NCBI GenBank assembly: GCA_040954445.1
Contig: CP144361.1
Span: 1,116,001-1,180,000 of the forward strand
DNA from: Burkholderia sp.
GTDB lineage: Bacteria > Pseudomonadota > Gammaproteobacteria > Burkholderiales > Burkholderiaceae
Length of the DNA: 64,000 nt
Direction: 5' to 3'
Below are positions 37,976-46,404 of this stretch, piece by piece. Within the stretch, counting starts at the first letter, position 1, and every line of letters begins with the position of its first letter. The position numbers were made by a program, and so were the translations under genes. The notes under the pieces are model-generated. The model did no database searches and was not told where the DNA came from. It was given only the letters and a program-made list of their open reading frames with translations.

Positions 37976-38936
37976 GGCGTTGTTGCATAAATCGAGTGTG
38001 AGGACGCAATAGCATCGACGGGCAATTTCAGGCGATACAAACGGATTGCGGACGAGCGAGGGTCCGCCCCCCATACGGTTGATGACGCCGACGCGAATGG
38101 AGACCTTGGTCGCCTGCGAGTCGATGTGACGCGCCCAGAGACAGTTGCCGGTGAGGGTCTTGAACCGATACATCGCATTCTCGGCAAGCGATCGCCGGTG
38201 GTAGCCACTGTCTTGCTTCCATTCTCGACGACCGTCACGGGCAAAAACGCTTGATGTCGAACTGCCGATCCTTCGTGACAATGAACCGATCCATCTGGTT
38301 GTCGACAGCACCGGTCTGAAGGTCTATGGAGAAGGTGAATGGAAGGTGCCGCCAGCACGGCTACTCGAAGCGGCGCACGTGGCGTAAAGTCCATCTCGCG
38401 CTCAACGCGCATACGGGTCAAGTGCATGCCGCGCTAATGATGAATCAAAATGTGGCTGACCGTGACGCTCTGGCCCAGTTGCTCGACCACATTCCACTCG
38501 AAGAACAAATCGATGTCATCGGCGGTGATGGTGCCTACGAAACCAAGCCATGCCATGCGGCCATTGCTGCACGCAGTGCTATTCCTTCGATTCCGCCACG
38601 CGAGGGTGGTGCCGTTCGTTGGCCAGCAGATATGCCCGGTGCGGCGTGGCGTAATGGTGCGGTTGACGCAATTGCCCGTGACGGTCGTCGAGAATGGAAG
38701 CAAGACAGTGGCTACCACCGGCGATCGCTTGCCGAGAATGCGATGTATCGGTTCAAGACCCTCACCGGCAACTGTCTCTGGGCGCGTCACATCGACTCGC
38801 AGGCGACCGAGGTCTCCGTTCGCGTCGGCGTCATCAACCGTATGGCGGACCTCACTCGTCCGCAATCCGTTCGTATCGCCTGAAACTATCCCGTCGATGC
38901 TATTGCGTCCTCACACTCGATTTATGCAACAACGCC
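37976..38936. mobile_element. Chimeric IS903-group element with two right ends
   Basis: A reversed right-end piece (37976 to about 38240, with the transposase C-terminus) is fused to a forward piece from about transposase codon 106 to the right end at 38936. The junction is at CGGGCAA, which occurs at both parental positions, so this looks like a microhomology recombination. The result is a 961-bp inverted-repeat element without a left end. Confidence 0.85.
38326..38883 (+). pseudogene. IS903-group transposase, C-terminal part in chimeric element
   Basis: An open frame from about codon 140 to the VRIA end, with the second Asp and the Glu but not the N-terminal DNA-binding part. A base insertion near 38349 separates it from the DSTGLK segment. 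Confidence 0.8.
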
Positions 38937-38964
38937 TCCTCATGCTCGATTTATGCAACAACAC
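38937..38964 (-). repeat. IS903-group right-end scrap
   Basis: CTCATGCTCGATTTATGC and then AACAACAC form a solo right end just outside the chimeric element. Confidence 0.7.
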
Positions 38965-39026
38965 TCCACTGGAGCCTGACATGAAAATGCCAGGCCGCTT
39001 GAAAGCTGGCTAGCATTGCGAAATCT

Positions 39027-39111
39027 TGGTGCCGACGGCGAGACTCGAACTCGCACAGCTTCTGCCACTACCCCCTCAAGATAGCGTGTCTACCAATTTC
39101 ACCACGTCGGC
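39027..39111 (-). tRNA. tRNA-Leu (anticodon GAG)
   Basis: An 85-nt gene with encoded CCA. The acceptor stem GCCGACG pairs with CGTCGGC. The anticodon stem CTATC pairs with GGTAG around the loop TTGAGGG, giving anticodon GAG. It has the long variable arm expected of a class II tRNA and the T-loop GTTCGAGTC. It decodes CUC and CUU. In Burkholderia this tRNA normally follows tpiA-secG and precedes nuoA. Here the nuo genes are absent and IS sequence follows instead. Confidence 0.95.
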
Positions 39112-39164
39112 ACTACGGCATCTCGGGAAGGAGTGCTGTTTCCCGCGAATCGCTTCAAACGAAG

Positions 39165-39245
39165 CACCCCGCCCCAAAGAGGCGTGGTGTTAAAACCCAA
39201 AAATTCAAATGCAACAATAGGCGTCCCGAGGTACGGGAAATTTGT
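39165..39245. repeat. Two-hairpin intergenic repeat, copy 1
   Basis: A core AAACCCAAAAATTCAAATGC is flanked by a CCCC..GGCG-type hairpin and by a GCGTCCC..GGTACGGG hairpin. Related copies are at 42845-42912 and 46303-46372. This one lies between the secG 3' end and the tRNA gene and may act as a terminator for tpiA-secG. Confidence 0.55.
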
Positions 39246-39314
39246 CCGAATTATTTAGATTGTAATCTGTTTTTTTTGACCTACTCAACTAGTATCAAGC
39301 ACTTTCTGAAATTT

Positions 39315-39695
39315 TTATTTGGGGACGTCCTGGACCGAGCTCGACGCGACCGGCAGGGATGATACCGAAGGCACCGACGCGCCAGCGGCCTGCGAGCCTG
39401 TTGCGGTCGAAGCCGGGGCAGTAGCCGTCGTCAGCAGGCCAATCGATGAGGCCGACTTGTAGGAACCGAGATAAGCCAGCGCCAGGGTGGCGATAAAAAA
39501 TATTACTGCGAGAACTGCGGCGGTACGCGACAGAAAGTTCGCCGAACCCGTAGCGCCGAACAGGCTGCCCGAGGTGCCGCTGCCAAAAGCAGCGCCCATA
39601 TCGGCACCTTTGCCGTGCTGGAGCAGCACCAGGCTGATCACGCCGAGCGCAGACAGAATCTGCGCCACGATAACCAAAACTTTCAAAAAAGACAT
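39315..39695 (-). CDS. secG: Preprotein translocase subunit SecG
   Basis: A 126-residue membrane protein that supports SecYEG protein export. Two transmembrane helices are visible (KVLVIVAQILSALGVISLVL and AAVLAVIFFIATLALAYLG). Between them lies the family hallmark LLQHGKGADMGAAFGSGTSGS followed by LFGATGSANFLSR. The tail is Ala/Ser/Thr/Val-rich and low complexity. The ATG at 39693-39695 has GGGTGA a suitable distance upstream and is preferred over the GTG three codons earlier. It follows tpiA on the same strand (79-bp gap), the standard betaproteobacterial order. Confidence 0.93.
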   Translation of the reverse strand: MSFLKVLVIVAQILSALGVISLVLLQHGKGADMGAAFGSGTSGSLFGATGSANFLSRTAAVLAVIFFIATLALAYLGSYKSASSIGLLTTATAPASTATGSQAAGASVPSVSSLPVASSSVQDVPK

Positions 39696-39774
39696 CTCAT
39701 TCACCCGAATTATGGGACGCTGTGCGCCTCTTGCGCGGCCCCGAATTCATAAAACTACAGCTCTGGCTACACGT

Positions 39775-40527
39775 TTACTTTACCGCGCGGCAAATCGCCA
39801 GGAAATCATTGCTCTTGAGCGACGCACCGCCGATCAGACCGCCGTCGATGTCGGGCTGGCCGAACAGTTCGGCTGCATTGTCCGGCTTCACGCTGCCGCC
39901 GTACAGCACCGACACCTGCTCGGTACCTTTGGTGGCTAACCGCGAACGCAGGAAAGCGTGCACCTGCTGTGCCTTTTCTGAGCTTGCGCTCTTGCCGGTG
40001 CCGATCGCCCAGACTGGTTCGTAGGCCACCACGATGCGCGCCGCCTCCTCGACCGACAGCTGCGCGAGCACCGCGTCGAGCTGCGCGCCGACCACCTGCT
40101 CGGTCGCATTCGATTCACGCTCAGCCAGCGTCTCACCGACGCAGACTATCGGCGTCAGGCCGGTCGCCAGCGCACGCTGCGTTTTCACGGCAACCAGGGC
40201 GCTCGATTCTCCGTAGATGCGACGCTCCGAATGACCGACCAGCGCGTACTTCGCGCCGAACTCAACGATCATCGCCGCCGCGACCTCACCCGTATAGGCA
40301 CCCTGCTCATGCGCCGAAACGTCCTGCGACCCCGACGCGACGCGGCTGCCTTGCAGTAATTCGCCTGCCTGGGCCAGATATGGGAACGGAACGCACACCC
40401 CGATCTCGATACTCGCCTGCACGTCCTTCGCACCCTCGAGCACTCCGTTGAGCAGCGCGCGATTGCCGTCGAGACGACCGTGCATCTTCCAGTTACCGAC
40501 TACCCGCTTCACTCGTTGTATAAACAT
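39775..40527 (-). CDS. tpiA: Triosephosphate isomerase
   Basis: A 250-residue glycolytic TIM-barrel enzyme interconverting dihydroxyacetone phosphate and glyceraldehyde 3-phosphate. Catalytic residues are visible: Lys in VVGNWKMHG, His in LVGHSERR, Glu in VVAYEPVWAIGTGK, and the phosphate-binding VLYGGSVKPDN loop. The start MFIQRVKRVVGNWKMH is normal. Upstream on the same strand lies only a qor remnant; a quinone oxidoreductase gene usually precedes tpiA in this group. Intact and surely essential. Confidence 0.96.
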   Translation of the reverse strand: MFIQRVKRVVGNWKMHGRLDGNRALLNGVLEGAKDVQASIEIGVCVPFPYLAQAGELLQGSRVASGSQDVSAHEQGAYTGEVAAAMIVEFGAKYALVGHSERRIYGESSALVAVKTQRALATGLTPIVCVGETLAERESNATEQVVGAQLDAVLAQLSVEEAARIVVAYEPVWAIGTGKSASSEKAQQVHAFLRSRLATKGTEQVSVLYGGSVKPDNAAELFGQPDIDGGLIGGASLKSNDFLAICRAVK

Positions 40528-40658
40528 CGTATATTAAACTGAATCTGAACTGATAAATTTCATCAAGGCCACCTCGCCCGGCATCCGCCATCTCGAAAAC
40601 GAAGGCGACTACCACGGAAGCAGAAACCTGCAATTTTGCTTCTTCGCACAAGAATCAG

Positions 40659-41897
40659 TCAAACCACAAATGTCAAGCGCTCACGCTCCATTTGAGCACA
40701 ATCTTGCCGCCATGCGCCGCTCTCCATCAGCGCACGTATACCTGCGCTGCCTCGGCTGCCGGCAGCACGCAGTGGATTACCAGGTAAACCACTGGCCTCG
40801 ATCAGTGGCCAGCTGGTTGGCTTCAACTGCGTGGCGATCCGGACCTTGGAGTCGACCGAGCGCTGGCGCAGCGTCGAGCCCGTGATGGACGTTGTTGCAT
40901 AAATCGAGCGTGAGGAAGCCATGGCATCTACGGGCATAATTTCAGGCGATACGAACGGATTGCGACGAGCGAGGTCCGCCATGCGGTTGATGACGCCGAC
41001 GCGAACGGCGACCTCGGTCGCCTGCGCGGCGATGTGACGCGCCCAGAGACAGTGGCCGGTGAGGGTCTTGAACCGATACATCGCATTCTCGGCAAGCGAT
41101 CGCCGGTGGTAGCCACTGTGTTGCTTCCATTCTCGACGACCGTCACGGGCAATTGCATCAACCGCGCCATTACGCCACGCCGCACCGGGCATATCCGCTG
41201 GCCAATGAGCGGCACCCTCGTGTGGCGGAATCGAAGGAATAGCACTGCGTATAGCAATGGCCGCATGGCATGGCTTGGTGTCGTCGGCACCGTCACCGCC
41301 GATGACATCGATTTGTTCTTCGCGTGGAATCTGGTCGAGCAACTTGGCCAGAGCGTCACCGTCAGCCACATTCTGATTCGTCATTAGCGCGGCATGCACT
41401 TGACCTGTATTCGCGTTGAGCGCGAGATGGACTTTACGCCACGTGCGCCGCTTCGAGTAGCCGTGCTGGCGCACCTTCCATTCACCTTCTCCATAGACCT
41501 TCAGACCGGTGCTGTCGACAACCAGATGGATCGGTTCATTGTCACGAAGGATCGGCAGTTCGACATCAAGCGTTTTTTCCCGGCGACAGAGCGTGGTGTA
41601 ATTCGGCACCGGCAAGCTCGGGAAGGCCAAATCGCGCAGACTTTGGGTGAAACCTTGCAGGGCGCGCAAGGTCAGTCGATAGACGGTCTTCACGCCAAGT
41701 AATGTCTGAATCAGCGTATCGCCGTATAGACACGGGCGACCACGTGTGGGTATGGCATCGGGTATTCTGGCAAGGACGGCTTCATCTATCCATATTGTTA
41801 CGTCCCCCCGGTTGATCAGGCCTTCATTATAGGCCGCCCAATTCCTGACACGGTAGCGTGCCTTCGGCTCACCTGTCTTATGTATGTCCTTGCGCAT
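40659..41897 (-). pseudogene. IS903-group transposase reading through into qor remnant
   Basis: The first ~311 residues are normal, with the DDE triad. A single-base deletion near 40969 replaces the VRIA end with [16 protein letters not shown]. The frame then passes through the terminal repeat and continues in the frame of the qor remnant, giving a 412-residue chimeric reading frame. Whether it is expressed is unknown. Confidence 0.85.
40673..40886 (-). pseudogene. NAD(P)H:quinone oxidoreductase, C-terminal remnant
   Basis: The minus strand encodes ITGSTLRQRSVDSKVRIATQ and then LKPTSWPLIEA, followed after frameshifts by LMESGA and GGKIVLKWSVSA with stop at 40673. This is the C-terminal end of zinc-less quinone oxidoreductases (ITGSTLRPRS...WPLIE...ALMESGAHIGKIVL). 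The 5' four fifths are gone and an IS end abuts at 40887. The remnant keeps the ancestral position upstream of tpiA. Confidence 0.75.
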
Positions 41898-42009
41898 TTT
41901 CTTGGAAAAAATTAGGCAATTACTCTGGAATCTGACTTGATAGGAGGCTGGCCCCGCGACCGTTGCGCGTAAACGTCAACGGATCTCGCTTGATTTATGC
42001 AACAACGCC
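40887..42009 (-). mobile_element. IS903-group IS, complete, C-terminal frameshift
   Basis: Both terminal repeats are present (the right one reads GACGTTGTTGCATAAATC). No 9-bp duplication is found. It truncates qor. It shares with the copy ending at 36798 a one-base deletion near the transposase 3' end and the same right-end variants, so both belong to one subfamily. Confidence 0.93.
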
Positions 42010-42025
42010 ATTTTTAGAAGAAAAT

Positions 42026-42134
42026 GCGCAATTCGTAATCTTGAAATGGAAATTGCCCCTCATGTCTCGTTTTTCCATGCCCCTCAGATGAGGGATGATT
42101 TTTTAATTTCAAGATCACGAATTGTAGATTAATA
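42026..42134. repeat. Hairpin MITE-like element, third copy
   Basis: The arms GCGCAATTCGTAATCTTG and CAAGATCACGAATTGTAGATT face each other around the shared loop CCTCATGTCTCGTTTTTCC. It is less perfect than the copy at 14565. It lies between the IS and the pcm-like gene's 3' end. Confidence 0.7.
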
Positions 42135-42142
42135 ATGCAGGA

Positions 42143-42799
42143 TCAATAGAACTTAAAGCGCGGGGGCTGCATCGCGTTGACGAGGTGATCGATGTAGGTC
42201 TCAAACACATCAGCGATGCGGAACTGCTTGTCGTCGATGCGCGTGATGATCTGCGCCGCCATGACCGGGCGCGAGCCAACGAAGGCGGCCAAGCGACCGC
42301 CCACTTTGAGCTGCTCGAGCAGCTCCTGTGGTACCACTGGCAGGCCGCCCGAGACGCAGATCACGTCGTAAGGGCCCTGCTCTGGTAGGCCGCGCGCGGC
42401 GTCAGCCAGCACCACCTCAGCATTGCTCACGCCGTTGTCGCGGAGGTTGTCGGTGGCGAACTGCACCAAGACCGGGTCGATATCGACCGTTACCACGTGC
42501 TGACCGCGCTGTGCCAGCAGCGTAGCCATATAGCCCGAGCCGGCACCGATTTCGAGAATGCTCTCGTGCTTGTTGACCGAAAGCTCCTGCAGCGTACGCG
42601 CCTCGACGCGCGGAGCCAGCATCTTCTGGCCGCCTGGTAGCGGCAGTTCCAGATCAGCGAAAGCCAGATCATGGTAGACGCTCGGCACGTACAGCTCGCG
42701 CTTAACGACCGATAGCAGGCTCAGGACCTCAGGGTCCAGCACTTCCCATGGCCGGATCTGCTGTTCGATCATGTTGAAACGCGCATCTTCGATATTCAT
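42143..42799 (-). CDS. Protein-L-isoaspartate O-methyltransferase family protein
   Basis: A 218-residue SAM-dependent methyltransferase of the PCMT family. The SAM-binding motif I is ILEIGAGSGYMATLL (residues ~82-96). Motif II and neighbours are VVTVDIDPVLVQ and YDVICVSGG, with LKVGGRLAAFVG as post-III. The N-terminus MNIEDARFNMIEQQIRPWEV is typical of the betaproteobacterial Pcm-like protein often coded near tolC. The usual Pcm active-site residues were not checked one by one, so repair of isoaspartate is assumed from the family. No tolC or rhodanese neighbours remain: IS copies bracket the gene. Frame intact. Confidence 0.88.
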   Translation of the reverse strand: MNIEDARFNMIEQQIRPWEVLDPEVLSLLSVVKRELYVPSVYHDLAFADLELPLPGGQKMLAPRVEARTLQELSVNKHESILEIGAGSGYMATLLAQRGQHVVTVDIDPVLVQFATDNLRDNGVSNAEVVLADAARGLPEQGPYDVICVSGGLPVVPQELLEQLKVGGRLAAFVGSRPVMAAQIITRIDDKQFRIADVFETYIDHLVNAMQPPRFKFY

Positions 42800-42844
42800 A
42801 GTGGTCTTGCCGCAGGGCGGTCGTCAGTGGATCAATAAAGTTTT

Positions 42845-42912
42845 TCACCCCGAGTGGCAAGGTATCAAACCCAGAAAGTCAAATGCAAAAGTGAGCGTCT
42901 CAAGGGACAAGA
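42845..42912. repeat. Two-hairpin intergenic repeat, copy 2
   Basis: It carries CAAACCCAGAAAGTCAAATG followed by GTGAGCGTCTCAAGGGAC. It is closest to the copy at 46303 and lies 46 bp upstream of the pcm-like gene's start. Confidence 0.6.
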
Positions 42913-42927
42913 AATCTTCTCGAAGAG

Positions 42928-44049
42928 GCGTTGTTGCATAAATCGAGCGTGAGGACGCAATGGCATCGACGGGCATAATTCAGGCGATACGAACGGATTG
43001 CGGACGAGCGAGGTCCGCCATGCGGTTGATGACGCCGACGCGAACGGCGACCTCGGTCGCCTGCGCGGCGATGTGACGCGCCCAGAGACAGTGGCCGGTG
43101 AGGGTCTTGAACCGATACATCGCATTCTCGGCAAGCGATCGCCGGTGGTAGCCACTGTGTTGCTTCCATTCTCGACGACCGTCACGGGCAATTGCATCAA
43201 CCGCGCCATTACGCCACGCCGCACCGGGCATATCCGCTGGCCAATGAGCGGCACCCTCGCGTGGCGGAATCGAAGGAATAGCACTGCGTGCAGCAATGGC
43301 CGCATGGCATGGCTTGGTGTCGTAGGCACCGTCACCGCCGATGACATCGATTTGTTCTTCGCGTGGAATCTGGTCGAGCAACTTGGCAAGAGCGTCACCG
43401 TCAGCCACATTCTGATTCGTCATTAGCGCGGCATGCACTTGACCTGTATGCGCGTTGAGCGCGATATAGACTTTACGCCACGTGCGCCGCTTCGAGTAGC
43501 CGTGCTGGCGCACCTTCCATTCACCTTCTCCATAGACCTTCAGACCGGTGCTGTCGACAACCAGATGGATCGGTTCATTGTCACGAAGGATCGGCAGTTC
43601 GACATCAAGCGTTTTTGCCCGGCGACAGAGCGTGGTGTAATTCGGCACCGGCAAGCTCGGGAAGGCCAAATCGCGCAGACTTTGGGTGAAACCTTGCAGG
43701 GCGCGCAAGGTCAGTCGATAGACGGTCTTCACGCCAAGTAATGCCTGAATCAGGCGTATCGCCGTATAGACACGGGCGACCACGTGTGGGTATGGCATCG
43801 GGTATGCTGGCAAGGACGGCTTCATCTATCCATATTGTTACGTTCCCCCGGTTGATCAGGCCTTCATTATAGGCCGCCCAATTCCTGACACGGTAGCGTG
43901 CCTTCGGCTCACCTGTCTTGTGTATGTCCTTGCGCATTTTCTTGGAAAAAATTAGGCAGTTACTCTGGCATCTGACTTGATAGGGATCTGGCCCCGAGAC
44001 TGTTGTGCGTAAACATCAATGGATCTCGCTCGATTTATGCAACAACGCC
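42928..44049 (-). mobile_element. IS903-group IS, complete, 9-bp duplication
   Basis: It is flanked by CTCGAAGAG (42919-42927 and 44050-44058). At the right end one G of the terminal repeat is merged with the duplication. The transposase is frameshifted. Confidence 0.94.
42980..43937 (-). pseudogene. IS903-group transposase, single-base insertion
   Basis: One extra base near 43754 (in the GDTLIQ codons) separates the first ~60 codons from the rest. The remaining 250 codons, with the DDE triad, are open to the VRIA end. Confidence 0.9.
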
Positions 44050-44120
44050 CTCGAAGAGATTGATTCGCATACGTGCTTTGGTTTGCAAATGTTATTGATC
44101 AGCAATTTTTGATCTTGACT

Positions 44121-45245
44121 GGCGTTGTTGCATAAATCGAGCGCGAAGACGCAATAGCATCGACGGGCATAATTTCAGGCGATACGAACGGATTGCGGAC
44201 GAGCGAAATCCGCCATGCGGTTGATTACGCTGACTCACAAGCGACTTCGGTTGCCTGCGAGGCGATGTGACGCGCCCAGAGACAGTTGCCAGTGAGCGTC
44301 TTGAACCGATACATCGCATTCTCGGAAAGCGATCGCCGGTGGTAACCACTGTCTTTCTTCTATTCTCGACGACCGTCACGGGCAATTGCATCAACTGCGG
44401 CGCCGTTACGCCACGCCGCACCGGGCATATCCGCTGGCCAATGAGCGGCACCCTCGCGTGGCGGAATCGAAGGAATAGCACTGCGTGCAGCAATGGCCGC
44501 ATGGCATGGCTTGGTGTCGTAGGCACCGTCACCGCCGATGACATCGATTTGTTCTTCGCGTGGAATCTGGTCGAGCAACTTGGCCAGAGCGTCACCGTCA
44601 GCCACATTCTGATTCGTCATTAGCGCGGCATGCACTTGACCTGTATTCGCGTTGAGCGCGCGATGGACTTTACGCCACGTGCGCCGCTTCGAGTAGCCGT
44701 GCTGGCGCACCTTCCATTCACCTTCTCCATAGACCTTCAGACCGGTGCTGTCGACAACCAGATGGATCGGTTCATTGTCACGAAGGAGCGGCAGTTCGAC
44801 ATCAAGCGTTTTTGCCCGGCGACAGAGCGTGGTGTAATTCGGCACCGGCAAGCTCGGGAAGGCCAAATCGCGCAGACTTTGGGTGAAACCTTGCAGGGCG
44901 CGCAAGGTCAGTCGATAGACGGTCTTCACGCCAAGTAATGCCTAAATCAGCGTATCGCCGTATAGACACGGGCGACCACGTGTGGGTATGGCATCGGGTA
45001 TTCTCGCAAGGACGGCTTCATCTATCCATATTGTTACGTTCCCCCGGTTGATCAGGCCTTCATTATAGGCCGACTAATTCCTGACACGGTAGCGTGCCTT
45101 CGGCTCACCTTTCTTGTGTATGTCCTTGCGCATTTTCTTGGCAAAAATTAGGCAGTTACTCTGGAATCTGACTTGATAGGAGGCTGGCCCCGCGACCGTT
45201 GCGCGTAAACGTCAACGGATCTCGCTCGATTTATGCAACAACGCC
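44121..45245 (-). mobile_element. IS903-group IS, complete ends, decayed
   Basis: A 1125-bp copy with good terminal repeats at both ends. It abuts another copy that has lost its right end (45246). No target duplication. A short repeat element end (TTGATCAGCAATTTTTGATC) lies just outside at 44095-44114. Confidence 0.92.
44175..45136 (-). pseudogene. IS903-group transposase, several frameshifts and stops
   Basis: An open stretch of 189 codons in the middle (44360-44929) is flanked by an early stop (TAG replacing CAG of TLIQ, near 44943), an insertion near 44399 and further damage to the C-terminus. Confidence 0.87.
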
Positions 45246-46307
45246 ATTGCGGACGAGCGAGGTCCGCCATACGGTTGATGACTCCGACGCGCACGGAGAC
45301 CTCGGCCGCCTGCGAGTCAATGTGACGCGCCCAGAGACAGTTGCCGGTGAGGGTCTTGAACCGATACATCGCATTCTCGGCAAGCGATCGCCGGTGGTAG
45401 CCACTTTTTTGCTTCCATTCTCGACGACCGTCACGGGCAATTGCATCAACCGCGCCATGACGCCACGCCGCACCGCGGGCATATCCGCTGGCCAATGAGC
45501 GGGCACCCTCGCGTGGCGGAATCGAAGGAATAGCACTGCGTGCAGCAATGGCCGCATGGCATGGCTTGGTGTCGTAGGCACCATCACCGCCGATGACATC
45601 GATTTGTTTTTCGCGTGGAATCTGGTCGAGCAACTTGGCCAGAGCGTCACCGTCAGCCACATTCTGATTCGTCATTAGCGCGGCATGCACTTGACCCGTA
45701 TTCGCGTTGAGCGCGAGATGGACTTTACGCCACGTGCGCCGCTTTGAGTAGCCGTGCTGGCGCACCCCTGCCATTCACCTTCTCCATAGGCCTTCAGACC
45801 GGTGCTGTCGACAACCAGATGGAGCAGTTCATTGTCACGAAGGATCGGCAGTTCGACATTAAGCGTTTTTGCCCGGCGACAGAGCGTGGTGTAATTCGGC
45901 ACCGGCAAGCTCGGGAAGGCCAGATCGCGCAGACTTTGGGTGAAACCTTGCAGGGCGCGCAACGTCAGTCGATAGACGGTCTTCACGCCAAGTAGTGCCT
46001 GAATCAGCGGATCGCCGCGTATAGGCACAGGCAACCACGCGTGGGTATAGCGTCGGGTGTTCTGGCAAGGACGGTTTCATCTATTCATATCGTCACGTTC
46101 CCCCGGTTAATCAGGGCCTTCATTATAGGCCGCCCAATTCCTGAAACGGTAGCGTGCCTTCTGCTCACCTGGCTTGTGTATGTCCTCGCGCATTTTTTGG
46201 GAAAAATTAGGCAGTTACTCTGGAGTCTGATTTGATAGGAGGGGGCTGGCTCCGCGAGCGTTGCGCGTAAACGTCAACAGATCTCGCTCGATTTATGCAA
46301 CAACGCC
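45246..46307 (-). mobile_element. IS903-group IS lacking its right end
   Basis: It starts inside the transposase 3' end (GCGGACGAGCGAGG) and reaches an intact left terminal repeat at 46307. The transposase has indels near 45470, 45767 and 46017. It ends 97 bp upstream of the parE start codon. Confidence 0.88.
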
Positions 46308-46372
46308 CCCCAAGGGGCGAAGTGTCAAACCCAGAAAATCAAATGCAAAAGTGAGCGTCCCAAGGGACGGGG
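46303..46372. repeat. Two-hairpin intergenic repeat, copy 3
   Basis: CCCCCCAAGGGG and GCGTCCCAAGGGACG hairpins flank CAAACCCAGAAAATCAAATG. It lies in the parE leader, 32 bp before the start codon. Confidence 0.6.
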
Positions 46373-46404
46373 AATCCACCCAAAAAATTGGCAAACTAGC
46401 GCGT

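Noticed and set aside
46261..46404. Longer ParE start inside the upstream IS
   Set aside because: The extra 48 residues are a reading of the IS left end and the two-hairpin repeat; [14 protein letters not shown] is the natural N-terminus.
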